From Shewanella electrodiphila (GTDB lineage: Bacteria > Pseudomonadota > Gammaproteobacteria > Enterobacterales > Shewanellaceae), in NCBI RefSeq assembly GCF_023283985.1, contig NZ_JAKIKU010000002.1:124001-188000 (forward strand): 64,000 nucleotides of DNA, read 5' to 3'. A program made the position numbers and the translations under genes. The notes under the pieces were generated by a model. It searched no databases. It was not told where the DNA came from and saw only the letters and a list, made by a program, of their open reading frames with translations. Shown here in pieces: positions 15,972 to 25,346 of this stretch. The stretch's first letter is position 1, and each line of letters starts with the position of its first letter.

Positions 15972-17285
15972 ATGTTTTTATATTATTGCGATCTTGCTTG
16001 GCGCAGCATCAAGAAAACCCCAATGCTATCCATGCTAATGGTTTTAGCGATTTCAATTGGTATTGGGATTACGATTACTACGCTCAATGTTTACAAAACC
16101 ATGTCATATAATCCTGCCGGAGACAGAAGTGATAGCATCAACTCCATTCAGCTTTGGAGCCAAGGCTTAGATACCTGGGATGATTTTCAGTCGAATATTA
16201 CTTACACAGATACCATTAATCTACGTAATAATAACGAGCTAGCGCTTAAGGCTGCATCATTTCGCACAGGGCTGGCGATGCAATCTGATAATCAAGATAT
16301 TGAGCCTGTGTTAAAAAGTATTCGAATCACAGACAGAGACTTTTTTAGCATTTTCGAGGTGCCATTTTTATATGGTGAACGTTGGAGTAAAACGGTCGAT
16401 AGTCAGCCTGCTTATCAAGTGGTGATCGGTGAGAAACTCAATCAAACGTTTTTTGATGGACAAAACAGTGTCGGTAAAACCATCTACCTTAATCGTAAGC
16501 CTTACCAAGTAGTGGGAGTGATTAAAGAATGGAATCCACAACCTAAATACTATGATCCTCTGAACGGTGCATTCAATGATGCTGAAGAGGTGTTCATTCC
16601 ATTCTCACTGACTGAGCAAGAAGAGTTTGATGTTTGGGGTAATACCAGTGGCTGGAAATTTGAGCCAATGTTGACCTATCAAGACCGCTTAAATTCTGAA
16701 AAAACCTGGATTCAGTTTTGGGCGTTATTACCAACGGCTGCCGACAAGCAACAGTTGCAAACTTGGCTTGCTCAGTATGTTGAACAACAACGCAGCTTTG
16801 GTCGTTTCACTGATACTGCTAAAACTCCACAAGAGTCTTTTCAAATTAGTGATGTGGCGCTATGGCTTGAGAATAATGATGTAGTGCCAAGAGATAACAA
16901 AATTTTAGTCGGCCTCAGCGTACTGTTTTTGAGTGTGTGTTTGGTCAATATTTTAGGTTTATTGCTAACTAAGTTTTTAAAACGCGCGCCAGAAGTGGGT
17001 GTTCGCCGCGCCATTGGTGCCAGCCGTGGGCAGATATTTTCCCAGTATATGGTGGAAGTGGGCTTAATCGGTTTTATTGGCGGCATTGTAGGGTTGTTGT
17101 GGGCTTGGGGGGCATTAACTGTGCTACATGCCGAGTTTAATGTCGACCCGAGTGTTACAGGGTTAGATACCAGCATGTGGATTATCACACCACTAATTGC
17201 CATATCAACGGCAGTACTGGCAGGTGTGTATCCTGCTTGGGTAGTGTGCCGCACTAAGCCTAGCGTGTATTTAAAAGCGCAGTAG
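15972..17285 (+). CDS. FtsX/MacB-type ABC permease, first copy
   Basis: A 437-residue permease: N-terminal membrane helix (about 16-38), a large periplasmic MacB-type domain (about 45-300) and three C-terminal helices (about 313-335, 357-380, 395-420) with the FtsX segment RRAIGASRGQIFSQYMVEVGLIGFIGG. It is a separate polypeptide from the ATPase, unlike E. coli MacB where the two are fused. It starts 20 bp after the ATPase stop. It is paired with the next gene to give a heterodimeric membrane part. Substrate unknown; related systems export peptides, antibiotics or lipoproteins. Confidence 0.9.
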   Translation: MFLYYCDLAWRSIKKTPMLSMLMVLAISIGIGITITTLNVYKTMSYNPAGDRSDSINSIQLWSQGLDTWDDFQSNITYTDTINLRNNNELALKAASFRTGLAMQSDNQDIEPVLKSIRITDRDFFSIFEVPFLYGERWSKTVDSQPAYQVVIGEKLNQTFFDGQNSVGKTIYLNRKPYQVVGVIKEWNPQPKYYDPLNGAFNDAEEVFIPFSLTEQEEFDVWGNTSGWKFEPMLTYQDRLNSEKTWIQFWALLPTAADKQQLQTWLAQYVEQQRSFGRFTDTAKTPQESFQISDVALWLENNDVVPRDNKILVGLSVLFLSVCLVNILGLLLTKFLKRAPEVGVRRAIGASRGQIFSQYMVEVGLIGFIGGIVGLLWAWGALTVLHAEFNVDPSVTGLDTSMWIITPLIAISTAVLAGVYPAWVVCRTKPSVYLKAQ

Positions 17286-17307
17286 TGAGCAAAGAAAGGA
17301 ATTCAAC

Positions 17308-18516
17308 ATGTTACATATCAAACCTATTTTATCGAGTTTAATGCGCAGCAAAAGTGGTCCTGTGTTGTTGCTGTTACAGATTATTTTGTCAGTTGCGATA
17401 GTGGCTAATGCCAGCTTTATTATTCATGAACGTTTAACCATGATGCAGCGTGATTCGGGCTTAATGGAAGAGCAAGTTTTAAGCTTTAACGTTTATAATT
17501 TTGACCCTGCTATCGATAACATTCAGCAAAATGTTATCGACCAACAAATATTACGTGGCCTACCCAATGTCATTGATGCCAGTTCAACCAACATGATGCC
17601 ACTCAGTGGTAGCGGCTGGATGGATCGCTATGTTGATAGTGCCGATGAAGACACCGCCAAAAGTATGCCTGGCTTTGCTTTGTATTTAGGTAATGAACAT
17701 TTACTCAATGTGATGGGCGCTAAGCTTATCGAAGGGCGTAATTTTCGTCCTGAAGAAATCAATACTCAACTTGATCAAAGCGGTATGGTAGCGATGGTAT
17801 CGAAACCTCTAGCTGAAGAGTTCTGGGGAGATGAATCTCCCGTTGGCAAAATCATGTATCAAGGTGCACAAACCATCGAAATCATTGGCGTGATTGAAAA
17901 GCTACAAGGGGCTTGGGTTAATCATGAGAATTTTGAATATAGCGTGATTCAAAATATTGATTTTGGCGGTGGGTTGAAGAATAAAACCTATATGGTACGT
18001 GCTTTACCTGAACATATTCCCGCTCTAGAAGAAGCCATTGTCAAAGCGTTTCATGCTGAAAACCCTAATCGCGTTATTGATGGTTTTTCATCACTACTCG
18101 ATATGAAGAAAGAGTCTTATAGCAACCACAGATTAATGGCAACCTTACTCAGCATGATGGTGATTTTATTGCTGTTGATTACTGCTTTAGGGTTAACAGG
18201 GATGGTGATGTTCAATATTCAGCGTCGTACTAAGCAGATTGGTACTCGCCGTGCTTTAGGGGCGAAAAAACGCGATATTGTTAACTTCTTTATGGTTGAA
18301 AACTACATGATTTGTCTTGCTGGTGGAGTGATTGGTGGCTTATTGTCATTGCAATTAGGTCAACAATTAATGAGTTTATATAGTTTACCCATGTTACCCA
18401 TGACTTATCCTATTGCCGCTATTGCTGGCTTGTTAATCGTGACGACATTGGCAGTGATTTTCCCCGCGCTGAAGGCGGCAAAAATATCACCTGCAATGGC
18501 AACTCGCAGCGTTTAA
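17308..18516 (+). CDS. FtsX/MacB-type ABC permease, second copy
   Basis: A 402-residue permease with the same layout as its neighbour: one N-terminal helix (about 14-36), a periplasmic MacB domain, and three C-terminal helices containing RRTKQIGTRRALGAKKRDIVNF, the FtsX signature. Low identity to the first copy implies an old duplication and an obligate heterodimer. AAAGGAA lies before the ATG and the gap to the first permease is 22 bp. A hairpin (18526-18557) follows its stop. Confidence 0.9.
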   Translation: MLHIKPILSSLMRSKSGPVLLLLQIILSVAIVANASFIIHERLTMMQRDSGLMEEQVLSFNVYNFDPAIDNIQQNVIDQQILRGLPNVIDASSTNMMPLSGSGWMDRYVDSADEDTAKSMPGFALYLGNEHLLNVMGAKLIEGRNFRPEEINTQLDQSGMVAMVSKPLAEEFWGDESPVGKIMYQGAQTIEIIGVIEKLQGAWVNHENFEYSVIQNIDFGGGLKNKTYMVRALPEHIPALEEAIVKAFHAENPNRVIDGFSSLLDMKKESYSNHRLMATLLSMMVILLLLITALGLTGMVMFNIQRRTKQIGTRRALGAKKRDIVNFFMVENYMICLAGGVIGGLLSLQLGQQLMSLYSLPMLPMTYPIAAIAGLLIVTTLAVIFPALKAAKISPAMATRSV

Positions 18517-18525
18517 CTAACATCA

Positions 18526-18557
18526 GAGGTTAATGGTGAGTCGTCGCCATTAACCTC
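18526..18557 (+). terminator. Hairpin after the efflux genes
   Basis: 11-bp inverted repeat GAGGTTAATGG / CCATTAACCTC with a 10-nt loop. The tail is A+T-rich but has no run of T, so it may be a weak terminator or an mRNA-processing barrier that lowers expression of the two regulator genes. Confidence 0.5.
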
Positions 18558-18686
18558 AAAATAATCCTATGGCCTATGCTAACTTAGGTTGATACATGCT
18601 TAAGCTTCTCGCAAAAGAGACCTTTTTACAGTAACGTTATCTGGATTACATAACGCCAGAACATACAAAGAGAACACATAATACAC

Positions 18687-20054
18687 ATGGATAGTATTTT
18701 AGTGGTTGATGACAACCATGCTATATGCAGCGCACTGACGTTGATGTTAGACATCCATGGCTATCGAGCATTGAGCTGTGAAACGCCAGAGCAAGCCTTA
18801 GATATTGTATCTAAACAAGATATTAGTCTTGTTATTCAAGACATGAACTTTACTCAAGATACGACTTCTGGCGAAGAAGGTAAGCAGCTGTTTTATACCT
18901 TACGCCAGCAGCAGCCCAATTTACCGATTATTTTAATGACGGCGTGGACACAATTAGAAACCGCCGTTGAATTGGTTAAAGCAGGCGCTGCCGATTACAT
19001 GGGCAAGCCCTGGGATGACGCCAAGCTGCTCACCAGCATCAATAATCTGTTGTCGATTTATCACCTTTCTAAGCAAAATAATCAACTGACCCGCGTGGAC
19101 TCTGATCGCATGAGTGCCATCAACAATGCTGACTTGTGCGGTATGGTATTTGGCAGCGGTGTAATGCAGCGCTGTATTGATTTAGCATTACAAGTGGCCA
19201 AGTCTGATGTGTCCGTGATGATTACAGGCCCTAATGGTGCAGGTAAAGATAAAATTGCTGATATATTACAAGCCAACTCATTATTAAGTCATAAGCCATT
19301 TATTAAAGTGAACATTGGCGCATTGCCAATGGACTTATTAGAGGCAGAATTGTTTGGCGCTGAAGCTGGCGCGTTCACTGGTGCAAACAAAGTTCGCATA
19401 GGCCGTTTTGAAGCCGCTGACGGCGGCACACTATTTTTAGATGAGATTGGTAACTTGCCGTTATCTGGGCAGGTGAAACTATTACGCGTGCTGCAAACTG
19501 GTGAATTTGAACGTCTTGGAAGTCATCAAACTCGAAGAGTGAATGTCCGCGTGATCAGCGCAACCAATGCAGACTTAGCAGATGATATTGCCAATGGCTT
19601 GTTTAGAGAAGATTTATTCTACCGCTTAAACGTGATTGAGCTGCCATTAGCACCACTTAATCAGCGCGTGGATGATATTTTACCGTTAGCACTGCATTTT
19701 GTTGGTGAAGGGTTTAGCTTTGATAAACCTGCTCAGCAAGCATTATTATCACACCCGTGGTCTGGCAATGTCAGAGAACTTGAAAACGTCTGCAAAAGGG
19801 CGGTTTTACTGACACAAAATGCCGTATTAACCAGCGCTGATTTAGGGCTGACATCTGTAATCGTCAATACTACAGTTCAAGAGATTACGCCTGTATCAAC
19901 TAAGAATATGCCAGTATCTGAACCCGATAAGTTGCAAATTGAACAAGCGCTTATCGCTCATAATGGTGTGATTGCGAGGGTGGCTAAGTCTTTAGGTTTA
20001 AGCCGCCAAGCACTTTATCGCCGTATGGATAAATACGGCCTTTCTGCTAAGTAG
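18687..20054 (+). CDS. NtrC-family sigma54-dependent response regulator
   Basis: A 455-residue regulator with three domains. Receiver (1-125): acidic pair VVDDN and phosphoacceptor Asp in IQDMNF. AAA+ ATPase (about 155-375): the sigma54-contacting loop GAFTGA is intact (ELFGAEAGAFTGANK) and Walker B is GGTLFLDEIG; the Walker A is a variant (GPNGAGKDK in place of GESGTGKE). C-terminal Fis-type helix-turn-helix: VAKSLGLSRQALYRRMDKYGL. It probably activates the sigma54 promoter at 13475 through the GTGTCCG palindromes. A 170-bp gap with a hairpin separates it from the permease gene, so it may have its own promoter. Confidence 0.92.
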   Translation: MDSILVVDDNHAICSALTLMLDIHGYRALSCETPEQALDIVSKQDISLVIQDMNFTQDTTSGEEGKQLFYTLRQQQPNLPIILMTAWTQLETAVELVKAGAADYMGKPWDDAKLLTSINNLLSIYHLSKQNNQLTRVDSDRMSAINNADLCGMVFGSGVMQRCIDLALQVAKSDVSVMITGPNGAGKDKIADILQANSLLSHKPFIKVNIGALPMDLLEAELFGAEAGAFTGANKVRIGRFEAADGGTLFLDEIGNLPLSGQVKLLRVLQTGEFERLGSHQTRRVNVRVISATNADLADDIANGLFREDLFYRLNVIELPLAPLNQRVDDILPLALHFVGEGFSFDKPAQQALLSHPWSGNVRELENVCKRAVLLTQNAVLTSADLGLTSVIVNTTVQEITPVSTKNMPVSEPDKLQIEQALIAHNGVIARVAKSLGLSRQALYRRMDKYGLSAK

Positions 20055-20101
20055 CCCATGGCGATAACTTTATTAAATGCGAATAAAAGTGAACATAGAT
20101 A

Positions 20102-21442
20102 ATGAAAAATACGCTGCAACTTCGAAGTAAGTTAGTGCTTGGTAATCTTTTAAGCCTGGCCGTCAGCGGACTATGTGGTTGGAGTATTTGGTTTTCATTT
20201 GGCCCTGAACAATTATGGCTGGCGATTGTCATTAGTGCGGGAATTTGTTTCTTAATCAGTATGTGGCTTACTCAAACGTTGAGCGATAGTTTAAGTGCAT
20301 TAGAAGTGGGTTTACTCAACTTTAAAGATAATGAATTTAGCGTATCGTTACATGGCTATGGCGAACCACAATTAGACGCCATTGCAGAGCTGTATAACCA
20401 AGCATCGCAAAAGCTGCGTAATGAAAGGCAGTTCATCTATCAACGTGAATTGATGCTCGATAAAGTTATTCAAAACTCACCCAACATTATGTTGCTGGTG
20501 GATGACAATCAACGAATTATCTATGCCAATGACGCTGCAAGACACTTATTTAACCAAGGTGTACGCATTGAAGGTATGTTGTTATCTGATTTGATTGCAG
20601 AGCTACCTCATGCGCTTAAGCAAGCACTCGATAGCGAGCATGAAGGGCTATTTTCAATTGATGGTGACAACCCAAATAGTAGTGATGATGACGTTGAGAC
20701 CTGGCATATCTCACGGGGCAAGTTTAGCCAAAACAATCAACAACACCATTTAATATTACTCAAGCAGCTGACCAAAGAACTTAATCGCCAAGAAGTGGCG
20801 GTGTGGAAGAAGGTTATCCGCATTATCAGCCATGAATTGAACAACTCAGTAGCACCTATAGCGTCTATGGTGAATTCAGGAAGAGTGTTAACCAAGGACG
20901 TTAATAACGACAAGCTTGAGTTGATATTCGACACCATCGAAAACCGTACGGCACATTTAAGCCAATTTATCTCTCATTATGCAGAGTTTGCCAAATTACC
21001 CTTACCTCGAAAAACCGTTGTCAATTGGGATAACTTAATTGAGCAATTAGCTGAGCAATACGCTTTTAAATTGAATTCAGATTTACCAACAATGGCAATT
21101 GAATTAGATTGCGTTCAGCTTGAACAAGTACTGATTAACTTACTTAAAAATGCCCATGAATCGGGAGCAGATAAAGATAAAGTCAGCTTAAGCTTTCAAC
21201 AGGTAAATCATCCTCTAGCAGGCATTATTATCACTATCGAAGATAATGGTAGCGGTATGTCGAGTGAAGTGCTGTCTCAAGCGTTATTACCGTTTTATTC
21301 AACTAAACAGTCAGGTACCGGAATTGGCCTGCCTTTATGTCGTGAAATAGTAGAAGCTCACGGCGGTCATATTACCATGCAAAATCGTGCACAAGGTGGA
21401 CTTAGCGTTAAGTTGTGGCTGCCAAAAGAATCGGTTATTTAA
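20102..21442 (+). CDS. NtrY-like sensor histidine kinase
   Basis: A 446-residue membrane kinase. Two helices (about 14-35 and 38-60) with almost no periplasmic loop, a HAMP-like linker, a PAS domain (about 115-210), a dimerisation helix with the phospho-acceptor His in IISHELNNSVAPIASM, and an ATPase domain with N box NLLKNAHESG, G1 DNGSGM and G2 GTGIGLPLCREI. The absence of a periplasmic sensor suggests that it senses something in the membrane or cytoplasm, or its efflux partners. It lies 47 bp after the response regulator and should phosphorylate it. Confidence 0.92.
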   Translation: MKNTLQLRSKLVLGNLLSLAVSGLCGWSIWFSFGPEQLWLAIVISAGICFLISMWLTQTLSDSLSALEVGLLNFKDNEFSVSLHGYGEPQLDAIAELYNQASQKLRNERQFIYQRELMLDKVIQNSPNIMLLVDDNQRIIYANDAARHLFNQGVRIEGMLLSDLIAELPHALKQALDSEHEGLFSIDGDNPNSSDDDVETWHISRGKFSQNNQQHHLILLKQLTKELNRQEVAVWKKVIRIISHELNNSVAPIASMVNSGRVLTKDVNNDKLELIFDTIENRTAHLSQFISHYAEFAKLPLPRKTVVNWDNLIEQLAEQYAFKLNSDLPTMAIELDCVQLEQVLINLLKNAHESGADKDKVSLSFQQVNHPLAGIIITIEDNGSGMSSEVLSQALLPFYSTKQSGTGIGLPLCREIVEAHGGHITMQNRAQGGLSVKLWLPKESVI

Positions 21443-21471
21443 AAATAGAAGACTAAAGGAATAGATTGCAA

Positions 21472-21918
21472 ATGAAACTGGCACAGTTAAATATCGCAAA
21501 ATGTAAATACCCACTAGAAGCTCCAGAGATGAAAGACTTTGTTGATAATCTTGATGAGGTCAATGGCATTGCGGAGGCGAGTTTAGGTTTTGTATGGCGA
21601 CTGCAAGATGAGTCTGGAGATGCCACCCAAATTCAAGTATTCGATGATCCGAGCTTGATTGTCAATATGTCCGTTTGGGAAGATGTTGAATCGCTAAAAA
21701 ACTTTATGTTTCGCACCCATCATCGCGATTTTATGCGCCGAAAAGGCGAGTGGTTTGAACGCTTATCTGAAGACAGTTATGTTTTGTGGTGGGTCGCTGA
21801 AGGGCATACTCCTGATGTTCACGAAGCAAAAGAAAGGTTAATGCACTTAAGAGAAAATGGTGACTCGGCATACGCTTTTACGTTTAAAAGTAACTTTACC
21901 GAAAGCGATATAGCCTGA
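21472..21918 (+). CDS. DUF3291 protein
   Basis: A 148-residue protein of the DUF3291 family, which has a ferredoxin-like dimeric alpha/beta fold related to antibiotic biosynthesis monooxygenase proteins. Typical features seen: N-terminal LAQLNIAKCKYPLEAPEM, NMSVWEDVESLKNFMF, HHRDFMRRKGEWFE and a Trp-rich WWVAEGHTPDVHEAKERL. Function unknown; no cofactor motif. The ATG at 21472 (RBS AAAGGA 10 bases upstream) is preferred to the TTG at 21466. It is 29 bp after the histidine kinase and could be co-transcribed. Confidence 0.8.
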   Translation: MKLAQLNIAKCKYPLEAPEMKDFVDNLDEVNGIAEASLGFVWRLQDESGDATQIQVFDDPSLIVNMSVWEDVESLKNFMFRTHHRDFMRRKGEWFERLSEDSYVLWWVAEGHTPDVHEAKERLMHLRENGDSAYAFTFKSNFTESDIA

Positions 21919-21957
21919 TTTTAGGACTAAAACTAAAAGCCAATTTTTGCACTAAGC

Positions 21958-21999
21958 ACTCGTTTCTAAGTACTCGTTTCTAAGCACTCGTTTCTAAGT
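21958..21999. repeat. 14-bp tandem repeat, three copies
   Basis: ACTCGTTTCTAAG(T/C) occurs three times head to tail. The last copy overlaps the stop codon of the minus-strand BufC-like gene, so the array begins inside the gene end. Confidence 0.85.
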
Positions 22000-22791
22000 A
22001 ATGACTAACTCGCGGATAATGCCTTTACTGAACCAAGATTGTAATGTCTGCAGCACCATCATAGGTGCGGCCTGTTCATCGTACCAATTCAGCATTGCCT
22101 CACATTGATGGGCAAAATCATTTCCTTCAATAAAACCTGTTAATAGCACGTATTGGCTTTGATTTAATGATTCAAATTGAGTCAACCTTTCACTGTTACG
22201 CCATAAAGCCCAATACCTTTGTTGTTGATAATATGGGGCGTCAGGAGCCGTTTCAGCTTTAAGTGCTTGCCAGCTTTCTACAGCGTTACTTTTGCAGCTA
22301 AACATTTGTAAGCTTGGGTGAAAGCGTAAACTGCAATCAGGCCATAACTCAGGTGCTAAAGTCTGCAAATCTGTGAAGTCAGCTCGAGTAGACTCAGCGC
22401 CATCAAAAGCAGCGAGTAACAAACGCTCAAATTGGGCAATATCAGCTAAAATAGGATATTGGCAAAAGAAGTCATCTGTGCGCAAAAACGCTGGTAAATT
22501 ATCGCAAAACTGTCGCAGAGATGTTGCTGAAGAGGGGTGAGCGTCGAGATATTCTATGGCTAGCTTATCAAATAGTTCATCACCTAAATATTGGCCTAAA
22601 ATCTGATGATCCGTTTCCATGGTTTCTTTCAGACGAATTCGATATGCATTGGCATAGATTTGTAGTCGATGGTCTGCAGAAATCCCTTTTTGATCCGAAA
22701 CCCGCTCCCTGATATCAACAAGGTTATTATCGCTTTTGGCTGATAATAAATATTGCATAAACGCTTGTTGGGTTTGTCTTAGTTGACTCAT
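21994..22791 (-). CDS. BufC/HvfC-like DUF2063 partner protein
   Basis: A 265-residue DUF2063 protein (HvfC/BufC family). N-terminal ~95 residues hold the conserved LQIYANAYRIRLKETMETDHQILGQYLGDELFDKLAIEYL segment (quoted in parts: RLKETMETDH, LGDELFDKLA), followed by Trp/aromatic-rich C-terminal domain. In other species such proteins form a complex with the MNIO enzyme and help bind the precursor peptide. Its ATG overlaps the stop of the MNIO gene by four bases (ATGA), so the two are translationally coupled. Substrate recognition is a family-level statement; nothing here shows it directly. Confidence 0.88.
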   Translation of the reverse strand: MSQLRQTQQAFMQYLLSAKSDNNLVDIRERVSDQKGISADHRLQIYANAYRIRLKETMETDHQILGQYLGDELFDKLAIEYLDAHPSSATSLRQFCDNLPAFLRTDDFFCQYPILADIAQFERLLLAAFDGAESTRADFTDLQTLAPELWPDCSLRFHPSLQMFSCKSNAVESWQALKAETAPDAPYYQQQRYWALWRNSERLTQFESLNQSQYVLLTGFIEGNDFAHQCEAMLNWYDEQAAPMMVLQTLQSWFSKGIIRELVIT

Positions 22792-23741
22792 ACAGCCACC
22801 TTTTTACTGGGTAACTGATAAGGATCCTGAATAAGATCTTCATTAGTACTCATTGGCGATATCGCTCCCATTGGGGCGAGTGATGATTGGCTTAATGCAG
22901 GATGTCCAGGCAAGGTGAGTTCAGCGATTTTCTGCGCCTCTAGCAGCTCTTGGTATAGCACTGGAAAATCTGGAATATTGGCATCTCGTTCAATCATGGT
23001 GCTGATGGGGCCAAAGCGCTCAAGCGCTGCTTGATATAATGTCCACACACTGGGCGGCACATCGTGGTCGTGAGTATCAATCACATATTCGCCGTAGTCT
23101 GAGTGGCCTGCTAAATGAAATTGTTGTACACGACGAGGATCAATTTTGTTTAAGTAATCTAGTGGGTTAAAAAAATGGTTTCGAGCACTGACGTAAATAT
23201 TGTTGATATCCAGCAAAATAAGGCAATCAGCTTCTTCTGCAACTTGTGATAAAAAGTCCCATTCATCCATGGTTGAGTCTTTATATGATAGGTAACTGGA
23301 TACGTTTTCAAGTAGCAGCCTTCTGCCCAAAACGTCTTGGGCTATTTTCACTCGCTCAGCCACATGTTTAACAGTTTCTTCTGTGTAGGGCAAAGGTAAT
23401 AAATCATGACTGTTAACGCCATGAATTGACGTCCAGCAAATATGATCGGAGATCCATTTAGGATTAATGTCATTACTGAGTTTTTTAAGAGATTTAAGGT
23501 AGTCCATATCCAATGGGTCAGTACTGCCAATTGACATTGATACGCCGTGCATGACTACCGGATATTGCTCTGCGATTGCCTCTAAATAGTATCGAGGTTT
23601 ACCCCCAGCAACTAAGTAGTTTTCAGATAAGACTTCAAACCAATCAATAGCAGGTTGGTGTTGCAAAATATACTCGAAATGATCCGTGCGTAACCCTAAG
23701 CCAAAACCAATAAAGTCTTGTGTGATTTTCTGTTCTGACAT
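22788..23741 (-). CDS. MNIO (DUF692) multinuclear iron oxidase, BufB/HvfB-like
   Basis: A 317-residue TIM-barrel enzyme of the MNIO family, iron-dependent oxidases that modify cysteine residues of ribosomal peptides. Metal-ligand regions of the family are visible: GFGLGLRTDHFEYIL, MHGVSMSIG, WISDHICWT, LLENVSSY, LLDINNIYVSARNH, FHLAGHSDYG, DTHDHDVP and MIERDANIP. The start is ATG 23741 (AGAGGTAA upstream, MSEQKITQ) rather than 23765. The operon order precursor-MNIO-DUF2063 is that of bufferin and Hvf systems. It probably converts precursor Cys residues to a copper-binding form; inference from family. Confidence 0.92.
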   Translation of the reverse strand: MSEQKITQDFIGFGLGLRTDHFEYILQHQPAIDWFEVLSENYLVAGGKPRYYLEAIAEQYPVVMHGVSMSIGSTDPLDMDYLKSLKKLSNDINPKWISDHICWTSIHGVNSHDLLPLPYTEETVKHVAERVKIAQDVLGRRLLLENVSSYLSYKDSTMDEWDFLSQVAEEADCLILLDINNIYVSARNHFFNPLDYLNKIDPRRVQQFHLAGHSDYGEYVIDTHDHDVPPSVWTLYQAALERFGPISTMIERDANIPDFPVLYQELLEAQKIAELTLPGHPALSQSSLAPMGAISPMSTNEDLIQDPYQLPSKKVAV

Positions 23742-23847
23742 TGGCTTACCTCTTATTGAACGCATCGCATTATGCGGGACGTTAATAGCTTGGCAATTAG
23801 GGGGATGAATCTTACCAAGCTATCACTTTTTACTTTTTTCACAGTAG

Positions 23848-23870
23848 CGAACACTTATTGGAATGTTCGC
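23848..23870 (-). other. Hairpin between the bufferin precursor and MNIO genes
   Basis: Stem GCGAACA / TGTTCGC with a 9-nt loop just after the precursor stop codon, followed on the minus strand by an A-rich rather than U-rich stretch. A second inverted repeat (AGCTTGG / CCAAGCT, 23789-23823) follows. Such intercistronic hairpins commonly let a precursor peptide be made in excess of its enzymes; that role is inferred. Confidence 0.5.
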
Positions 23871-23881
23871 TCAAATGATCG

Positions 23882-24340
23882 CTAACCCGTTTTACCGCCG
23901 ATGTCAGCACATGATTTAGCCGTTGTATTGACAAAACCTGAACCTTTACAGCTCGCTTTGCCACCACACGCATGATCAGCGCCTTTACAATCATTATGGC
24001 CTTTACATACGTTGACGCCGTAACAATGGACCAAATCTGCCTTCGTTATTTTACCAACCCAGTCATCTTTGACTTTACCGCCAACATCACCACAGGCCTT
24101 TGATGGCATAGCAACAAACCCAGTTCCTTCACAACTTGCTTGGCCTTTACAGGCATTATCAGCTGTACCGCAATCGTTGTGTCCTTTACAGACATTGACG
24201 TCATAACAGTGGACTAAATCGGTTTCACCCGCAGCTAAAGGTGCAGTATTAGATTCACCTGCCACTGCTTGACCTGATAACCCAGCCATTGCCATTGCAA
24301 GTGCTGCACCTGAAAGTGCTGTTTGTGCTTTCGTATTCAT
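23882..24340 (-). CDS. Bufferin-type (BufA2-like) RiPP metallophore precursor with duplicated core
   Basis: A 152-residue secreted precursor. A Sec signal peptide with [17 protein letters not shown] (cleavage after AVA, about residue 27) precedes two copies of a Cys-rich domain of about 50 residues each: [17 protein letters not shown]...[13 protein letters not shown]...CGDVGGK and [17 protein letters not shown]...[13 protein letters not shown]...CADIGGK. Each copy has six cysteines in identical spacing. The C-x-(G)-N-x-C-K-G-x-x-x-C pattern is that of BufA2-type periplasmic bufferins, which are modified by MNIO enzymes and bind copper. Copy 1 has Asp in place of the Gly after the first Cys-Tyr. 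Most relatives that I know of have a single core, so the duplication is notable. AAGGAAC precedes the ATG. Confidence 0.88.
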   Translation of the reverse strand: MNTKAQTALSGAALAMAMAGLSGQAVAGESNTAPLAAGETDLVHCYDVNVCKGHNDCGTADNACKGQASCEGTGFVAMPSKACGDVGGKVKDDWVGKITKADLVHCYGVNVCKGHNDCKGADHACGGKASCKGSGFVNTTAKSCADIGGKTG

Positions 24341-24357
24341 GATAGTTCCTTGCTTAA

Positions 24358-24373
24358 ATTTGAACGTTCAAAT
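24358..24373 (-). promoter_or_regulatory. 16-bp perfect palindrome ahead of the bufferin operon
   Basis: ATTTGAACGTTCAAAT lies immediately before the ribosome binding site of the precursor gene. It could be an operator or a small 5' hairpin affecting initiation. No copper-regulator consensus (such as the CueR type) was recognised. Confidence 0.4.
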
Positions 24374-24837
24374 GAATCAATATTATTGAGTGTTCAATTG
24401 AGTTGTAAGCTTAATTAGTGAGTAAGTAGACACTTACATGTGCTCCTACTAATTAAAAGATGCTGCTCTTAAAAGATACTGTCCGCGGTTATCTGTCTTA
24501 ATAGCAGGTAACTATATTGACCGTGAGGGTGGCAGGGATATTTCAAATTAGTTGTGTGAGGTAAACAAAATGTTATAACTAAGCGTGACGAGAATAGCGT
24601 TTTACAGTTGATTTAAAACAATTTAAATTCAGTTTTATGTTAATGAAATAAATTTCTGATTTCAGCTAACTGAGCCTATTTATCACTTCATAAGCGGTTA
24701 TTTTTAAGTCTAGACAATTGAAAAATTAAATCTAGGCAATTGACAATTTAAATCTAGAGAGTAGAAAAGTCCTTTTTAAAGCCACTAAAAAGTGATTTAC
24801 TGTCGGCTAATTGTCCTCTGCAAGCTTGGAAGCATTA
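24374..24837. other. Intergenic region between the divergent bufferin operon and the MAPEG gene
   Basis: A+T-rich DNA with no ORF of note. It must carry both divergent promoters. The short phrase AATTTAAATCTAG-like sequence is repeated near 24710-24760 (TCTAGACAATTG, TCTAGGCAATTG). No riboswitch or recognised operator seen. Confidence 0.4.
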
Positions 24838-25221
24838 ATGCAAACTCTACTTATCTGTTTATTTATCGCTATGTTATTACCTTATTTGGCTAAAGGCCCT
24901 GTGGCAGTTGCTATGGCAAAACTGGGCGGTTATGACAATGCTCACCCACGTTCGCAACAAGCACAGTTAACTGGGGTTGGTGCTAGAGCATTAGCTGGGC
25001 ATCAGAATGCGTTTGAGTCATTGATTGTTTTTGGCATAAGTTGTCTTGTAGTGCTTGCTACCGATAATGTCACCCCACTAGTGTCGACCTTGGCTATCGT
25101 ACATGTCATCGCAAGGGTTAGTTATCACTTACTTTATTTAAAAGGCATTGCCACTATGCGTTCACTGGCTTGGTTTGTCGGAATATTTAGTGCCTTTGGG
25201 ATTTTCTTTCAAGCTTTTTAA
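24838..25221 (+). CDS. MAPEG-family membrane protein
   Basis: A 127-residue protein with four predicted membrane helices (about 2-20, 50-68, 72-92, 108-125). The loop DNAHPRSQQAQLTGVGARALAGHQNAFESL is the MAPEG hallmark (Asn/Arg and E residues that bind glutathione in eukaryotic members); bacterial members of this group are usually of unknown function. I start at ATG 24838 (GGAAG upstream) rather than TTG 24811. A strong terminator follows. Confidence 0.88.
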   Translation: MQTLLICLFIAMLLPYLAKGPVAVAMAKLGGYDNAHPRSQQAQLTGVGARALAGHQNAFESLIVFGISCLVVLATDNVTPLVSTLAIVHVIARVSYHLLYLKGIATMRSLAWFVGIFSAFGIFFQAF

Positions 25222-25240
25222 ATATGCTTGAATGAATAAA

Positions 25241-25274
25241 AAGCGCTTACCGTTTATATAAACGATAAGCGCTT
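25241..25274 (+). terminator. Terminator of the MAPEG gene
   Basis: AAGCGCTTA and its complement TAAGCGCTT flank the inner repeat CGTTTATATAAACG; TTTTTTG follows on the plus strand. Confidence 0.9.
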
Positions 25275-25346
25275 TTTTTGTAGTGATTACTCTAGGCTAA
25301 TTCATATCACTCTACTTTTAATAATTAGATTATATGACTTAGTTTT

